Below, piece by piece: positions 9,401-19,797 of a stretch of 64,000 nucleotides of DNA (the stretch's first letter is position 1; every line of letters begins with the position of its first letter). Source of the stretch: Bursaphelenchus xylophilus (taxonomy: Eukaryota > Nematoda > Chromadorea > Rhabditida > Aphelenchoididae); NCBI GenBank assembly GCA_904066235.2, contig CAJFCV020000005.1:11465501-11529500 (forward strand), written 5' to 3'. Below the pieces are notes generated by a model. That model worked only from the letters and a program-made list of their open reading frames with translations. It had not been told where the DNA came from and did not search any database. A program made the position numbers and the translations under genes.

Positions 9401-10599
9401 CACAGGGAACTCAAAATCACTTATAAAAACTTTTATTTACTTATAAAAACTTCAAGTTTTTATAAGTAAATAAAAGTTCTTATAAGTGATTTTCAAATCA
9501 CTTATAGGTAATTTTTATTTTCGGTGCCCGGGAAATTCACTTATAGGTAATTATAAATACTTATAGGTAACAGAAAATTATGCACAGTGCAGGATAGATA
9601 AAAATTTATTCAAACAAAGTAAAAAACAACTTGACTCTGATATATTACCGGTTACACATGTGGTTAGCGCATCTTCTGTGTCCTGACGGGGCTAATTTGC
9701 TTCTGTGCGGATTTTCTATGGGCACTCCTGCGGCTAGATGCACTGAAAATAGTCAAAGATAAAGAAAAAGTAAATAAAATTTTCGGAGATAGTTTATTAT
9801 GAGGTCTCATTGAACTCATTTTTTGTGCTTTTCCATCCCAAAAATTAGTTTGAGGTTCAGAAATTTAGCAATGAGATTTCGAGACATCAAGTTTTTCATG
9901 TTGTACTAGGTCCAGGTGAATATTATCAACATACCTGAGGCATCCGAGGGTCATTTTTTCCAGACACTGTGTGCACGTTGCCCATTTACTTCCTCCACGA
10001 ACATTTTGTGATTATCTGAAATAGTGGGTTCACCTGGACCTAGTACAACATAAGAAAACTATGTCTTGAAAAGTTTCTGGCCTTCTGATATGTGGAAGCA
10101 GTTTAAAAAACCTACCAAAATCGAGGAAAGAGTTCTTCATCCAAATTCTTGATTGATCATGCTTGTTTCTAGATCTTCCCAGGCTGTCTGCTCTTCCATT
10201 TTGACATGTTTCCTAATCGGGAAGTTTCTTATGTTCCGGATTTTTCATCTACCCACTTTTTACAGTCCTGTAAAAGAAAAAACTCACTAGAAACCCCTTA
10301 CCTTGTTCCATCCAACGTTTAAATACCCTCTTTGACCAGTACTGCTACGAAAAACTTAGAATTTCTAAGTCTCGCCCATGCGTTCAAAAAGCCAAAAGCG
10401 TCTTTGGCGCTCAACTGTTTTCTTTTCGGAGTCCTTATTGGTAATTATAAGTAAATAAAAGTTCTTATAAGTAAATAAAATTTCTTATAAGTAAATCAAA
10501 ATAGGCTCCGCCTTTTTTTAACTTATAAGTGAATTTTTGGGAAATATTTTTACCTATAAGTAAATAAAAGTTTTTATAAGTAAAAACGAATCCCCTGTG
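9401..10599. mobile_element. TIR element with ACTTATAAGTAAAT subterminal arrays
   Basis: The ends are CACAGGG and CCCTGTG, flanked by TA. Next to each end lie arrays of 'ACTTATAAGTAAATAAAAGT' in direct and inverted orientation (9418-9570 and 10,440-10,590). The interior of about 850 bp lacks a coding sequence. It contains a nested palindrome of about 155 bp whose ends read GTTGTACTAGGTCCAGGTGAA and complement (9898-10,052). This looks like a large non-autonomous DNA transposon. Confidence 0.7.
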
Positions 10600-10667
10600 T
10601 ACGGGCGCTGTATACAAGAAAAATGTTTTTAAAAAAATTTACGGCCCTGGCTCGCGCCTTACAGAAG

Positions 10668-10842
10668 CGATTTTTAAGTCGAAACCTAGCGGAAATGAGA
10701 TAATTTTTTCGCGAATTTTACCATATAAACTTTCATGCGTATTTCTACCGTCGAGGGTAATGTTTCTACAAAAAATCAACTTTTTCCGCACGAAGCTAAC
10801 AAAGTTACTCGCCCGCAAAGATCGTTCAATTCCTTCACTTGT
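10668..10842. mobile_element. GTCGCACTTGG-family fragment at a promoter
   Basis: Internal blocks of the family ('TATTTCTACCGTCGAGGGTA', 'AAAATCAACTTTTTCCGC', 'GCCCGCAAAGATCGTTCAAT') end about 60 bp before the start codon of the next gene. The proximal promoter of that gene therefore lies within or behind repeat sequence. Confidence 0.6.
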
Positions 10843-10871
10843 TGGCACAAGTACTCATTAATACGGTTATA

Positions 10872-10883
10872 TTATTATTTCAG
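10872..10883 (+). promoter_or_regulatory. likely spliced-leader acceptor site
   Basis: TATTATTTCAG sits 17 bases before the start codon of the downstream gene. With no upstream coding exon visible, it fits a nematode trans-splicing acceptor. Inference only. Confidence 0.5.
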
Positions 10884-10899
10884 GTTTGCCAAGCCAATT

Positions 10900-13667
10900 A
10901 TGAAGACATTTTCGCTGTTGGCACTTCTTTTCGGTCTCTCTCAAGGTAATCTCTTTACAGAATAATAAAATCTCCGTCAAAACACGTAATCTACAGTTTC
11001 CGCGGGTTCAGCGGAAACTGTAGATTACGTGGTAAAACTGAGATCAAAATACATCATTTAATTCAATAAAACGCAACTTTTTGAATCCTTTATTTGACCG
11101 AAAAGCAAAAAAATAGCGTTTCGGTCAAAGAAAGGATACAAAACGATGCATTTTATTGAACTAAATGATGCATTTTGATGTCATTTGCCACATTTTTCCT
11201 CTCCGATTTTTCTCGGCCTAGCCCTAAGTCAACGTTTGTTTTACTTTCAGCCAGCCAACAGCTCTCGCCATGTCTGCAGAAGTGTCTTGAGCCTATGGCC
11301 AAGATCGAGAAAACCATCTCCTATGTCTACCGCAACTACGAAGATGTCTGTGACATTCTGGAGAAGCAGGCGCTGTGCGCTCAAGATTGCTCCGCCACCG
11401 ACCGTGCCATGTTCTTCCAATACACCACTTTCTACAGAATCCACTGCGTCGATATGGAAGAGGGTAATTAAAGCTAGCCCCTGCATACAATAATTATCAA
11501 ATTTTCAGAGCTAGAAGACCATATGCCCTGTTTGAAGGAAGCGTCCTACAAGGCCGACTTTGGTAAGCTACCTTCGCAAAAAACTAACCGAAATTGATTA
11601 TTACAGTCTGTCGTGACAAATGCCAGAACAAACAGCAAAAAACTCTCACCAAGGAGGAGAAACAGAGCAATGTCTGCAAGTAAGTTGGTAAAAATTTTCT
11701 CGTGATTGAACTATCGTCTTTTATCAGTTAAAAAATTTAATTTTCAGGACTGTTGAATGTTCTACTCTTTGCTACTTCAAACAGTTCTCCGAATCTTGCC
11801 CCAAGGCTCAGAATGTGATGGTGGTAAGTTTGAGTGGACAATAGTTTGCAGGACAGTATCCAGTGGTAAAAACGGACCTCTGATTGCCTTCGGGAGGCAT
11901 TCGGAATGCCGCTAAATACTCCCAGAAAGCAAATAGTTGAAATTTCTCGAGCTGATACTCTCAGAGTTTCGGCACACTTTGTGTATTTGATCTAGCAAGT
12001 CCAATTTTGATCACTGAATGTTTAATTTGCTGGCGCAACCGAGTTATTCAACAATTTTTGGAGACGAGGGACAAGAAGAAGGAGGAAAGGCGGTCGATAA
12101 AAAAGTAGATCCAGTGACAAAAGGGCTTCTGATTGCATCCGGGAGGCATTTCAAATATCACCAAATACCTCCTCTCCGACCGAAAATATAGCATTCTTCA
12201 GAAGCGAGAGCGAGAAAGTTTCCCTGACGGAAAGAAAAGAGAGGGAAACATTTCGGAAAGAATTGAATGTTTCCCTCTCTTTTCTTTCATAAACGGCAAC
12301 TTTCTCGTTCTCTCTTCACAAGGAAAGTACTTTTATGGGGGCTCCTACTTTTTGACCGGACATATCTCAAAAAATCAGAAAAAATGTGCTGATCAAGGAT
12401 ATATAAATCTTAGCTGCCCATTTTAGGTTTTTAGGGGTGAAAATTCCCAAAAACTGGCTTAATTTCCCCACAAAAGGCGCAGGCATTCGAAACGATAAAA
12501 AGCGCGGTCGGTCTCTTCCTTCGGAAGAGAGCGGTGTGGCCGAGTGGTTAGTGCCGTAGTCTGGGAATCAAGAGGGGTAACGCCGCACGGGTTCGATTTC
12601 TCTTTTGGGCCGAATCAACTTTTTTTGAAGTCGAAGGTCTGAAAAATAAATTTTTGGGCCAAGACTGATTTATTACGTCTTAGAAACTCATTAAACATCA
12701 TTTTAAGCCAAAATAAAAATTGTAAACCTGTGAAAAATTAAGCGAAAAGGGGTTCATATAGGACCTAAAGTCAACTTCCGATTGAGTTTTCACCCCTAAA
12801 AACCTAAAATGGGCAGCTAAGATCTATATATCCTTGATCAGCACATTTTTTCTGATTTTTTGAGATATGTCCCGTCAAAAAGTAGGAGCCCCCATAAAAG
12901 TACTTTCCTTGTCAGAATAATTCTATTCTTTTTCAAAGAGGGAAGTATTTAGCGGTATTTTAAATGCCTCACAAATGAAATCAGAAGTCCTTTTGGTCAC
13001 TGGGACTACTTTTTTTTCATCGACCGCCTTTCCTCATTCTTCTAGCCCTCGTCTTCAAAAATCTTTAATAAGTCGGTTGCACCGGCAAATTGTGGACTGA
13101 TACTTTTATCAATCGAAATTCCGCTAGCTAGATCATACACACAAAGTTTTTCCAACCTCTCAGAGTGTTAGCTCGAGAAATTTCAACTATCGGTCTGTCG
13201 GGAAAATAATGTGGATTTGTCGCATTAAAACGTCAAGCCTCACTACAGTCTTGCTCCAAATCCCCAGCCGCGGCTACCCTCGCAAGGCAATTATGGGCGA
13301 TTCCAAGACGCGACAAATCCACATTATTTCCCCGACAGACTGATATTGGCTTTCTGGGTCCTTTTGTGCACAATTTTTAAACTTTTCCGCCATTTTCCCC
13401 GAGTCTTATTTAAAATTTGGACTAGTCAACTTCAGTAGTCCATAATTCAATCCCATTTTCCAGAAACTCAACGTCCGCAACGCCGAGGAGATGCGTCGTT
13501 TGACGCACGAGAAGCACGTCCAAGACATGAGCGAGCAATGCCGTCGGATTCACGACGGTGACTACATTCGCAGTCAACTATTAGATGCGGTTCGCCACGA
13601 CAAGCCCGAGAAAGCTTCAAAATCCGAAAAATCGGACAAAATGGAAAAGAAAATTAAGAAAAACTAA
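10900..13667 (+). CDS. secreted Cys-rich protein, CPG4-like
   Basis: Six exons: 10,900-10,945, 11,251-11,463, 11,509-11,562, 11,607-11,679, 11,748-11,823 and 13,464-13,667. All junctions are GT..AG and frames agree, giving 221 residues. Residues 1-16 are a signal peptide (MKTFSLLALLFGLSQA). The mature part has about 14 cysteines, starting SPCLQKCLEPM, with a CSTLCYFKQFSESC block near residues 133-147. This layout resembles the nematode CPG4 (chondroitin proteoglycan 4) family, whose members are secreted, but I see no clear Ser-Gly attachment cluster. The C-terminus is a charged Lys-rich tail. Introns 1-4 are short to moderate (44-305 bp). Intron 5 (1,640 bp) is swollen by nested palindromic elements. 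AATAAA lies 22 bases after the stop. Exon structure is confident; the family name is moderate, and another nematode Cys-rich family is possible. Confidence 0.75.
12318..12912. mobile_element. tRNA-core foldback element, copy 2
   Basis: Complete copy. Ends are ACAAGGAAAGTACTTTTATG and complement. Arms of about 125 bp pair closely, including TGGGAGC/GGGGCTCCTAC and 'ACATATCTCAAAAAATCAGA'. The central 340 bp carries the tRNA-like unit. Differences from copy 1 are scattered substitutions and small indels, so the two copies are not recent duplicates. Confidence 0.75.
12525..12626 (+). tRNA. tRNA-like Pol III unit in foldback core
   Basis: The A-box-like TGGCCGAGTGGTTAG and B-box-like GGTTCGATTTC are better preserved than in copy 1. 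A T7 run follows at 12,620-12,626. A hairpin (CTCTTCCTTCGGAAGAG, 12,513-12,529) precedes it. The class II (Ser/Leu) layout is suggested by the long stretch between the anticodon region and the T arm. The T-stem is mismatched, so I doubt aminoacylation. Confidence 0.45.
13191..13344. mobile_element. TGTCGGG MITE, subfamily c (intronic)
   Basis: Subfamily c has ends extended by 'ATGTGGATTTGTCGC'. It lies immediately beside the nested foldback, 119 bases before the last exon of the Cys-rich gene. Confidence 0.85.
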
Positions 13668-13688
13668 AGTTCCATACTGAAAGTCGCT

Positions 13689-13694
13689 AATAAA
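13689..13694 (+). promoter_or_regulatory. poly(A) signal
   Basis: AATAAA 22 bases after the TAA of the Cys-rich secreted gene. Confidence 0.7.
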
Positions 13695-13699
13695 CTAAT

Positions 13700-14412
13700 A
13701 ACAATTTTTTTCAGCCTTTTTTAGCCATCTTGTTTATTAATTAAAACCCAAATTGCTCTCGAAAAATGGCAACAATAACAATGTAATCGGGGTGGGAAAA
13801 ATTCCGAAAAAAATGCTTACAATACATGAGATAAACAGTAATAGAATAATAACATGCTTCTGGAGTTAAAGGCTGGAAGAAACATTGGAAAAAGACCGTT
13901 CTGGATGAGTATTTTTTTCGAACCTTTCTTTTAAAAATATCCGAAATTCTATAATTTGGGGATACTGTAACAAAAATTGTTCAAAAAATGCTACAGTAAC
14001 CCGGAAAAATTGTAAAATGTTGTACTAAAGGCACAGTAAATACTTTGGCTACTGGAAAAACCGCTTGGCATCGTATTGCAAGAACTCGCCCTCGGGCAAT
14101 TCAACATGGCATAACAAAAAAATGGCTTAAAAATCGGGATTTTTTTGAGGGACACCATAAAAAAACGAAAATTTTTTGTCAAAAACAATATAAATTGATG
14201 TCTGAAGTCTCGGACAACAAACAAAACAGAGAGTAAAAGTATTACAATCGATTTTGCAAACCAATTCACGGCCAAAGACGAGGAAAATCAACAAAATTTA
14301 TATAAAAAACCAAAAAAAAGACAGAAAAATCATAAAATTGCACATAATATACCAAAGAGTCTTGAAATTCGTTTGAAATACCATTGATTACACACTCTAC
14401 ACATCCGTCCGC
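13700..14412. other. convergent intergenic spacer
   Basis: AT-rich DNA between the 3' ends of the two convergent genes. No gene or repeat family recognised. It must contain the 3' UTRs of both. Confidence 0.5.
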
Positions 14413-15898
14413 CTAATGCTCATCGATTTCGAGGTTGTCCGAGCTGACCGGCGATTGACTGTTGGCTTCGCTCATCTTGCTCTCCAGATCCGTCAAAATG
14501 AACGCCAGCCGTCCGTCGGAGAGGCGCTCCGGCCTCAGATTGTTCTTCTTGCACTCCAAGACATATTTCAGTTCGAGGAGGCGGGTTTCGGCCTTGATCT
14601 TCTCGGTTTCCGCCGTGATATTGGACAATCGAGCTTCGGCCAGGGCAGTCTGAAGGTAAAGTAAGGTAAATTGGTCAAAACTCGTTGAAAAGACGAGAAT
14701 TCCGGTGGGAAAGCGAACGCAACAGTTCAAGAAGACTCTAAAAAAGCTCAAACAAACAAAAGAAAGTCGTTATCCCACCTGTGGAGTATTCAGTTTGGCC
14801 CTTTTCAGCTCTGGCGGATCTTCCGACGAGCTCGGAACATCGAATTCGAATGGTCGTTTCGGTGCCCTCTCTTCGTTATTATTGTGTGGAGTCAGCTTGG
14901 AGTAGTCGAGATTGACATTGTTCAGGGTGGGAGCTGGAGATCCGGGAGCATCGTCATGGTTATTCATCTGATAGTTGTAGAAGGTATCCTTCAGCACTGG
15001 CAGTAGAATGTCGGAGATGTTCTGGTAATTCAAGGTGGTCGGAGGTTCGGAATGAGTCATACTGGCTGGAGGAGTGGCCATTTTGTCGCCGAGGATCTGT
15101 GCGACCAGTTCATCGAGCTAAAATTATATTGTAGTAGATCAAAACGAAAAATTTATAAATTCTCATTAATTTTGTAACAGTTACTTTGTTTAAACCTGCA
15201 CCACAACCCCCTACCTCTTCCATGGTGGACATTGTTTACCGAATGTCAAAAAAAAAACGTTTTGCTGCGAAAAAAGAGAAGTTGCTGAGAAAATCCAAAA
15301 AACCCGTCATAATGACGACTTTAAACTTAGATTCTGATAGACAAATTCAAAAGATTTTATGTGCACATGGTCTACGCAATCTACTCGCACAATTGGACAG
15401 TCTAAAATACGAATCTTCCACACCACCGATGACGGATTTTCTGGAATTTCTGTTGCGAAACATTGATGGCTAAAGTAATATAAAAGACCGACTTACCTCA
15501 TCGAACTTGACGTTCTCATCGGTCATAGCTCTCTCCTTCTTCGCCAGCGTTCGCTTCCGCAGGTTCTGCCAGAAAATCCCACGCACATAGCCGCTGGACA
15601 ATTCGGCCGTGGAGTCGGGGCAATTGTGTCGGAATGTGTCGATCACCTCCTCCCAAAGCGCTTGCTTCTGCGCCGGCTTCATCTTGGCCGCATTCGGGCC
15701 GAACAGCGCTTCTTTCCGGTCACAAATGGACTGGAGCAGCAGACGTTTCTCCTCGAACTTCATGATCACCCGCGACTGATCGTCGGCCGGCCGCAATCGC
15801 ACGTCCTCCTCGAGTTGTTTCGGCTTGAACGGCGAGCCCTGGTCTCCTTTCAGCAGGTCGGGGAAGTGATTGCCAAGGATGTCGGTCAGTGACGCCAT
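14413..15898 (-). CDS. Myb/SANT-like DNA-binding protein
   Basis: Three exons on the minus strand: 15,497-15,898, 14,779-15,117 and 14,413-14,649. All are in phase 0, giving 325 residues. Residues about 46-122 form a Myb/SANT-like region of the type in nuclear regulators such as zeste/NAIF1-like proteins: KRLLLQSICDRKEALFG, then ALWEEVIDTF and VRGIFWQNLRKRTLAKK, supplying the spaced Trp residues and a basic third helix. Residues 135-247 are polar and proline-rich, with Lys/Arg clusters (APKRPFEF, ELKRAKL) that could serve nuclear import. Residues about 248-285 (AEARLSNITAETEKIKAETR) are a predicted coiled coil, common after this domain. An acceptor-like TTTTTTAG lies 14 bases before the start. 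A nuclear DNA-binding role is inferred from the family; the target is unknown. Intron 1 carries an open frame on the opposite strand. Confidence 0.8.
15186..15473 (+). CDS. possible nested ORF in intron 1 of the Myb-like gene
   Basis: A 95-codon frame fills most of the 379-bp intron on the opposite strand. It is Lys-rich near the start (MSKKKRFAAKKEKLLRKSKK) and ends DFLEFLLRNIDG. I do not recognise a family. In its favour: non-repetitive sequence and protein-like composition. Against it: no clear poly(A) signal or promoter. It may be chance. Confidence 0.25.
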   Translation: MFKPAPQPPTSSMVDIVYRMSKKKRFAAKKEKLLRKSKKPVIMTTLNLDSDRQIQKILCAHGLRNLLAQLDSLKYESSTPPMTDFLEFLLRNIDG

Positions 15899-15912
15899 TT
15901 CTCGGCGAAAAC

Positions 15913-15920
15913 CTAAAAAA
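15913..15920 (-). promoter_or_regulatory. likely spliced-leader acceptor site
   Basis: Reads TTTTTTAG on the minus strand, 14 bases before the Myb-like start codon. It could instead be a cis acceptor after a 5'-UTR intron. Confidence 0.45.
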
Positions 15921-17020
15921 TCGGGGAGTTGGGCATGGATAATGTAAAATTGGTCGAAACAAGCGCGAAAACTTGACGGCTTTGGTAGAACACGAGCGAT
16001 ATTACCAATAGACATTGTAAAAAAGCCAATCAAATGTTTAAAATGTTTGATACGGAAACATTACATCTTGGAGAAGCAATTATCTTATTTTAGGTAAGAA
16101 ATAACCGAAACTGATAGTAAATCACAGTAAATTTGATGAATCTAGAGAGTAAATGATGGAAGGAAACCGAGAATATCAGTTAATATTCGTTTGCTTCCAT
16201 AAAATTTGTGGGAAAATTGGGAAAATAATTTTTTACCTTATTTTAGATAGAAACTTTGAAAAACCGGAAAAGCTCGCGAAATCTTGGCGAGAAAAGCGGA
16301 TAATCGAAAAATAAAATTGTTTACAGGTTTGTAAAAGTGAAATAGCCCAAAAATTTACCCGATTTTCGAGCGGAAAATGTGATTTTATCCGATTGTAAAA
16401 TTGCGCGCTAAGAATAGGGACGAAGTGTAAAAACGCGGTGAAACGCGAAAAAAATCATAGTAAGTGTCGGGTGAACTTTCGAACTGGACCCAATCACACG
16501 TTCGAGCAGCGGTTTCGGGGCCGGATCAGGGCGCTGCGACGCGATCCACGCCTCCTAATGACTAACTCCGATGTAACGGAGGGCCCGATAAGGCCCCGGC
16601 CGTCGACAGTGTTGGGGCGGGAGTGATTAGAATCCCACTCCTAATATTCGTGTGGTGGTGATGGTCCGATTGACTGGGGGTCGGTTCGCTCCCATTAAAC
16701 CGTTACCGTCGCAGTCAATTCCGCCGCAAAAAAGACAGCAGCAGCCTGATAAGGGGGGCCATGTCTGGCGGGAGCGACAGGGAATGTGGTGGTGGTGGGC
16801 TTGACCACGGCCCCTTATTACACCGCAAATACGATTGTAATCGCGGCAGCGGCGCTGACAAATTACTTTATTGAAACAGTGATGGGGAGTAGAGGGAGGT
16901 GAGTGCACGGTGCACCTTGCGGTTTCGATTACTATATAGTCGCAGTCCGACTACATTTCTTCGAGTACAAAGTTTGAACTCTATGTACCGAAGCAGTCGG
17001 CGAAATCAATCATTTTTCCG
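15921..17020. other. non-repetitive island upstream of the Myb-like gene
   Basis: No coding exon is supported. The first 500 bp are AT-rich. From 16,440 to 16,960 composition rises in GC, with GATAAG motifs (CCCGATAAGGCC near 16,586; CTGATAAGGGG near 16,747) and GGTGGTGGTGG. None of the window's repeat families enters it. I infer possible promoter or enhancer DNA of the minus-strand gene. Confidence 0.4.
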
Positions 17021-17027
17021 TTGTATC

Positions 17028-17411
17028 AGTCTGTCGGGAAAATAATGTGTTATTGGCTTTCGAAGGCCGAGTTGAGTAGCGTTACGGTAGGGAGCCTAGG
17101 AAGAGGAAGGATGATGGTAAAAATTAGAAAATGTGAGTCTGTCGGGAAAATAATGTGCACTATGTCGATTTTGGAATCGCCCATCATCGATTTGCGATTC
17201 ATGGCTACCGCTGTAGAATTTTTGTGAAAAATCCTCATTATTTTCCAGACAGAATCATAATATTGGTTTGTCGGGAAAATAATGTGCTCTCTGTCGCAAA
17301 TCGCATCGCCGCCGGGAAAATGAATGGTATCGCAACAAAATCAAATTGCTTTTTTTATCAGCGACACGATTGGCGCAGCTACACTATGCTCATTATTTTC
17401 CCGACAGACTT
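17028..17411. mobile_element. cluster of three TGTCGGG MITE pieces
   Basis: A solo left end (17,028-17,049), a short subfamily c copy (17,136-17,254) and a full subfamily a copy (17,264-17,411) lie almost end to end. Between the first two sits a 75-bp block also found at 22,838-22,912. Confidence 0.75.
17050..17124 (+). repeat. 75-bp duplicated block, copy 1
   Basis: Shares about 68 of 75 bases, without gaps, with 22,838-22,912 (same strand). It contains GGCCGAGTTGAGTAG and GTTACGGTAGGGAGC. Not palindromic and not a MITE end. Confidence 0.7.
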
Positions 17412-17870
17412 ATCGCGGTATTTTTTTAAAAAGTCGAATTTTGCCAAAAATCACCTTTTTTTGACTTTCGAAAATTGTGCCAGATCTCACTTTATTGAGC
17501 TGTACTGCTCTCATACAACAACCTCCGCCACAAAAAAGTCCCAGAATTGCAGCCCACAAGTCATAAAGAATCGAAAACGCTGGAAATGAAGGCATTACCA
17601 ATCACTTCCCCCGTTCGATTGATAATCTCTACCCTTACGTAATTACTTAGTAATAACTCCGGCAAATTCCTCAAAGTGTCATTATCAGAGACGCTTCTCC
17701 CATCACTGTTTCGATTTGTACCTTATTTTATGATAAGATGATAAAAAGAGTCATCGGAACTAGACACTTACACTTTTGTCTGCGTTTTTTCGCTCTAAAG
17801 TAATGTAAAGTGCTGGTTTTTGGTGTCTAAGGCGCCTGAGGGTATCGGGTGGAAGAGTGCAAATTGAAGG
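17412..17870. other. non-repetitive island with GATA-like motifs
   Basis: Contains TTATGATAAGATGATAAAAAG near 17,727 and TAATTACTTAGTAATA near 17,640. No coding exon seen. Possible regulatory DNA, by inference. Confidence 0.35.
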
Positions 17871-18266
17871 ATTAGGGGGAGTAGAAGTTGTCGATAAGAA
17901 AAGTTATTGTATATAGAGGCGTTTACTACAGTAGACATTCGAAGAAAGTAAGGGAACTTGGGCAAAAGTTAGGCAGGAATTGAGGAATTTAGGGCCTCAA
18001 AAGCGCAGCCGATTAGGGGGAGTAGAAGTTGTCGTTAAGAAAAGTTATACAGGCGTTTACTACAGTATACATTCGAAAAATGTACGGGAACTTGGGCAAA
18101 AGTTAGACAGGAATTTAGGGCCTCAAAAGCGGAGCCGATTAGGGGGAGTAGAAGTTGTCGTTAAGAAAAGTTATACAGGCGTTTACTACAGTATACATTC
18201 GAAAAATGTAAAGGAACTTGGGCAAAAGTTAGACAGGAATTTAGGGCCTCAAAAGCGGAGCCGATC
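17871..18266 (+). repeat. 126-bp tandem array
   Basis: Three copies of a unit starting ATTAGGGGGAGTAGAAGTTG (17,871, 18,012, 18,138). The last two are nearly identical and 126 bp apart; the first unit is 141 bp. The array keeps an open frame of 42-residue units, but no start, splice or domain context supports a protein. Confidence 0.8.
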
Positions 18267-18728
18267 CGCACCCCCCGGTGACTTTACTAACTCGCCTTAC
18301 CTTCAGCCCCTCATCACTTATTGACCTACCACCTGGTCGGGGCCTTCCCGACTTATTCCGACCCCATTACCTGGCCCTCCCTTCCCAGCGCTCTGAACGA
18401 GTGATTGGCAACTGCTGCGAGTAAAATAGATAATGCCTCCGGCGGGGCCAAATGACTACGGGAACATTTGCCGGCCCGCTATTAAGGCCAAGGGAAAAGA
18501 CGGCGATCGGTCAGTTTTTTACGTTTTTACTCCACCGTTGATCGAAGAGGCGGGCGGGGGGTTTTTTGGAGGGAAACCGAGGGCAGCGGCAGTTACAATT
18601 TGCTATTAGGACGGAAGGGATGGGAAAACATGGGGGCTGAGAGGTTGCAATAGGCACGGAGGAATCGATTTCTCATCGAAATTTAAAGTAAAATAGAGAT
18701 AATATACTGCACAAAAAATGAGAGATAT
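18267..18728. other. non-repetitive island
   Basis: GC-richer unique DNA with no exon. Includes CTATTAAGGCC and short C/G-runs. Nothing further can be supported. Confidence 0.35.
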
Positions 18729-18873
18729 CAGTCTGTCGGGAAAATAATGAGCACTCTGTCGCATCGAAAATCGCATCACCAAAGTGAAAATGAATTAAAA
18801 TCAAATTGCTTTTCACTTAAGCGATACGATTGGCTCAGCGACATGATGCTCATTATTTTCCCGACAGACTGAT
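18729..18873. mobile_element. TGTCGGG MITE, subfamily a
   Basis: Both ends intact, flanked by TA on each side. Confidence 0.85.
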
Positions 18874-19216
18874 AAAAACATCGTCTCAAACTAGAAGTTG
18901 AACGTTTTTAGGCACAAAACTTCAATTAGAATATAAGCTTAACACCACAACAATAAACTGTGACGAATATTTTTGGTGGTCGCTATTTTTGTAGGAAAAA
19001 AAAAATTCAAAATGCAACTTTTTGTTGTGGAGCATCAAAGGTCTCCACAATTCCCACAGAAATAGCATAAAACAACTCATATAAAAGCAATGTCTCGTCA
19101 TCAATTATGAGAACATTATCTCTTTCTCTTTCTTGTGTGTGGTGGTTCAATAAACCTTATTCCTAAATCTTGAGCCTATTCTCAATACCTATCTACGTTT
19201 GATCATCCACTTTTTC
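18874..19216. other. unassigned AT-rich DNA
   Basis: No gene or repeat recognised. Includes the pyrimidine run CTCTTTCTCTTTCTTG near 19,120. Confidence 0.35.
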
Positions 19217-19361
19217 TCCATGGGGAAAATAATGTGTACAATGTCGCTGCGTCGATCGCGTCAAGTGAGAAACAATTTGATTTTGTTGCGACACAATTCA
19301 TTTTCACTTTGGCGATGCGATTTTCGTTCAGAGTGCTCATTATTTTCCCGACAGACTGATG
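19217..19361. mobile_element. TGTCGGG MITE, subfamily a, left end eroded
   Basis: The right end is intact. The left end has lost TCAGTCTGTC and begins GGGGAAAATAATG. Inverted relative to the 18,729 copy. Confidence 0.75.
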
Positions 19362-19797
19362 TAACCCCAAAATCAAACCCTGGCGATCAAAAACTATCTC
19401 TCTTCCGTTCAATACACACAATTTTGTCTACATATGACCTCAGGAACTCCGCTCTGACACATCCCTGCGGACCTTCCAGTAAGTCCCACTGAAAACCTCA
19501 ACCACTGGAACTCATTGGGCCACACTAATCAAAAGCCCTCGGCTTTCCCATCCTCGTCCTCAACCAATGTCATTTGAGTCCTATCAAAGAGCCGAGGCTG
19601 GGATTGAAAGACGAAGAGTGTGTGTGTGTGTGTGTGTCTGTTACTACGCGGCTTTTACCGCCTTATCTCAACTCGCCGATCGGATGGCAAAAACATTTTG
19701 TCGCCCACCCTTCCATTGCCCCCCACTCCTCACTTACTATTAGTCGGAGAGGAGATTCGAAGGTTCAGTTCGGCCCGAATATCTCCGTCGGGTTATG
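19362..19797. other. non-repetitive island with a GT microsatellite
   Basis: Contains a (GT)n run at about 19,617-19,636 and otherwise unique sequence. No exon was identified. Confidence 0.45.

Larger units (their letters stand above)
11934..13189. mobile_element. nested foldback filling intron 5
   Basis: Outer arms (11,934-12,000 and 13,125-13,189) share 'AGTTGAAATTTCTCGAG' in inverted order. Middle arms (about 12,049-12,150 and 12,955-13,075) share 'GGAAAGGCGGTCGAT' and the CATTTGAGGC-type block. The tRNA-core element occupies the centre. A smaller hairpin ('GAGGGAAACATT' and complement) lies at 12,238-12,285. The order suggests successive insertion into, or growth of, one palindrome. Confidence 0.7.

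Noticed and set aside
1114..12626. Working tRNA genes
   Set aside because: T-stem and acceptor pairing are poor in both copies, and both lie at the same place in a repeated element.
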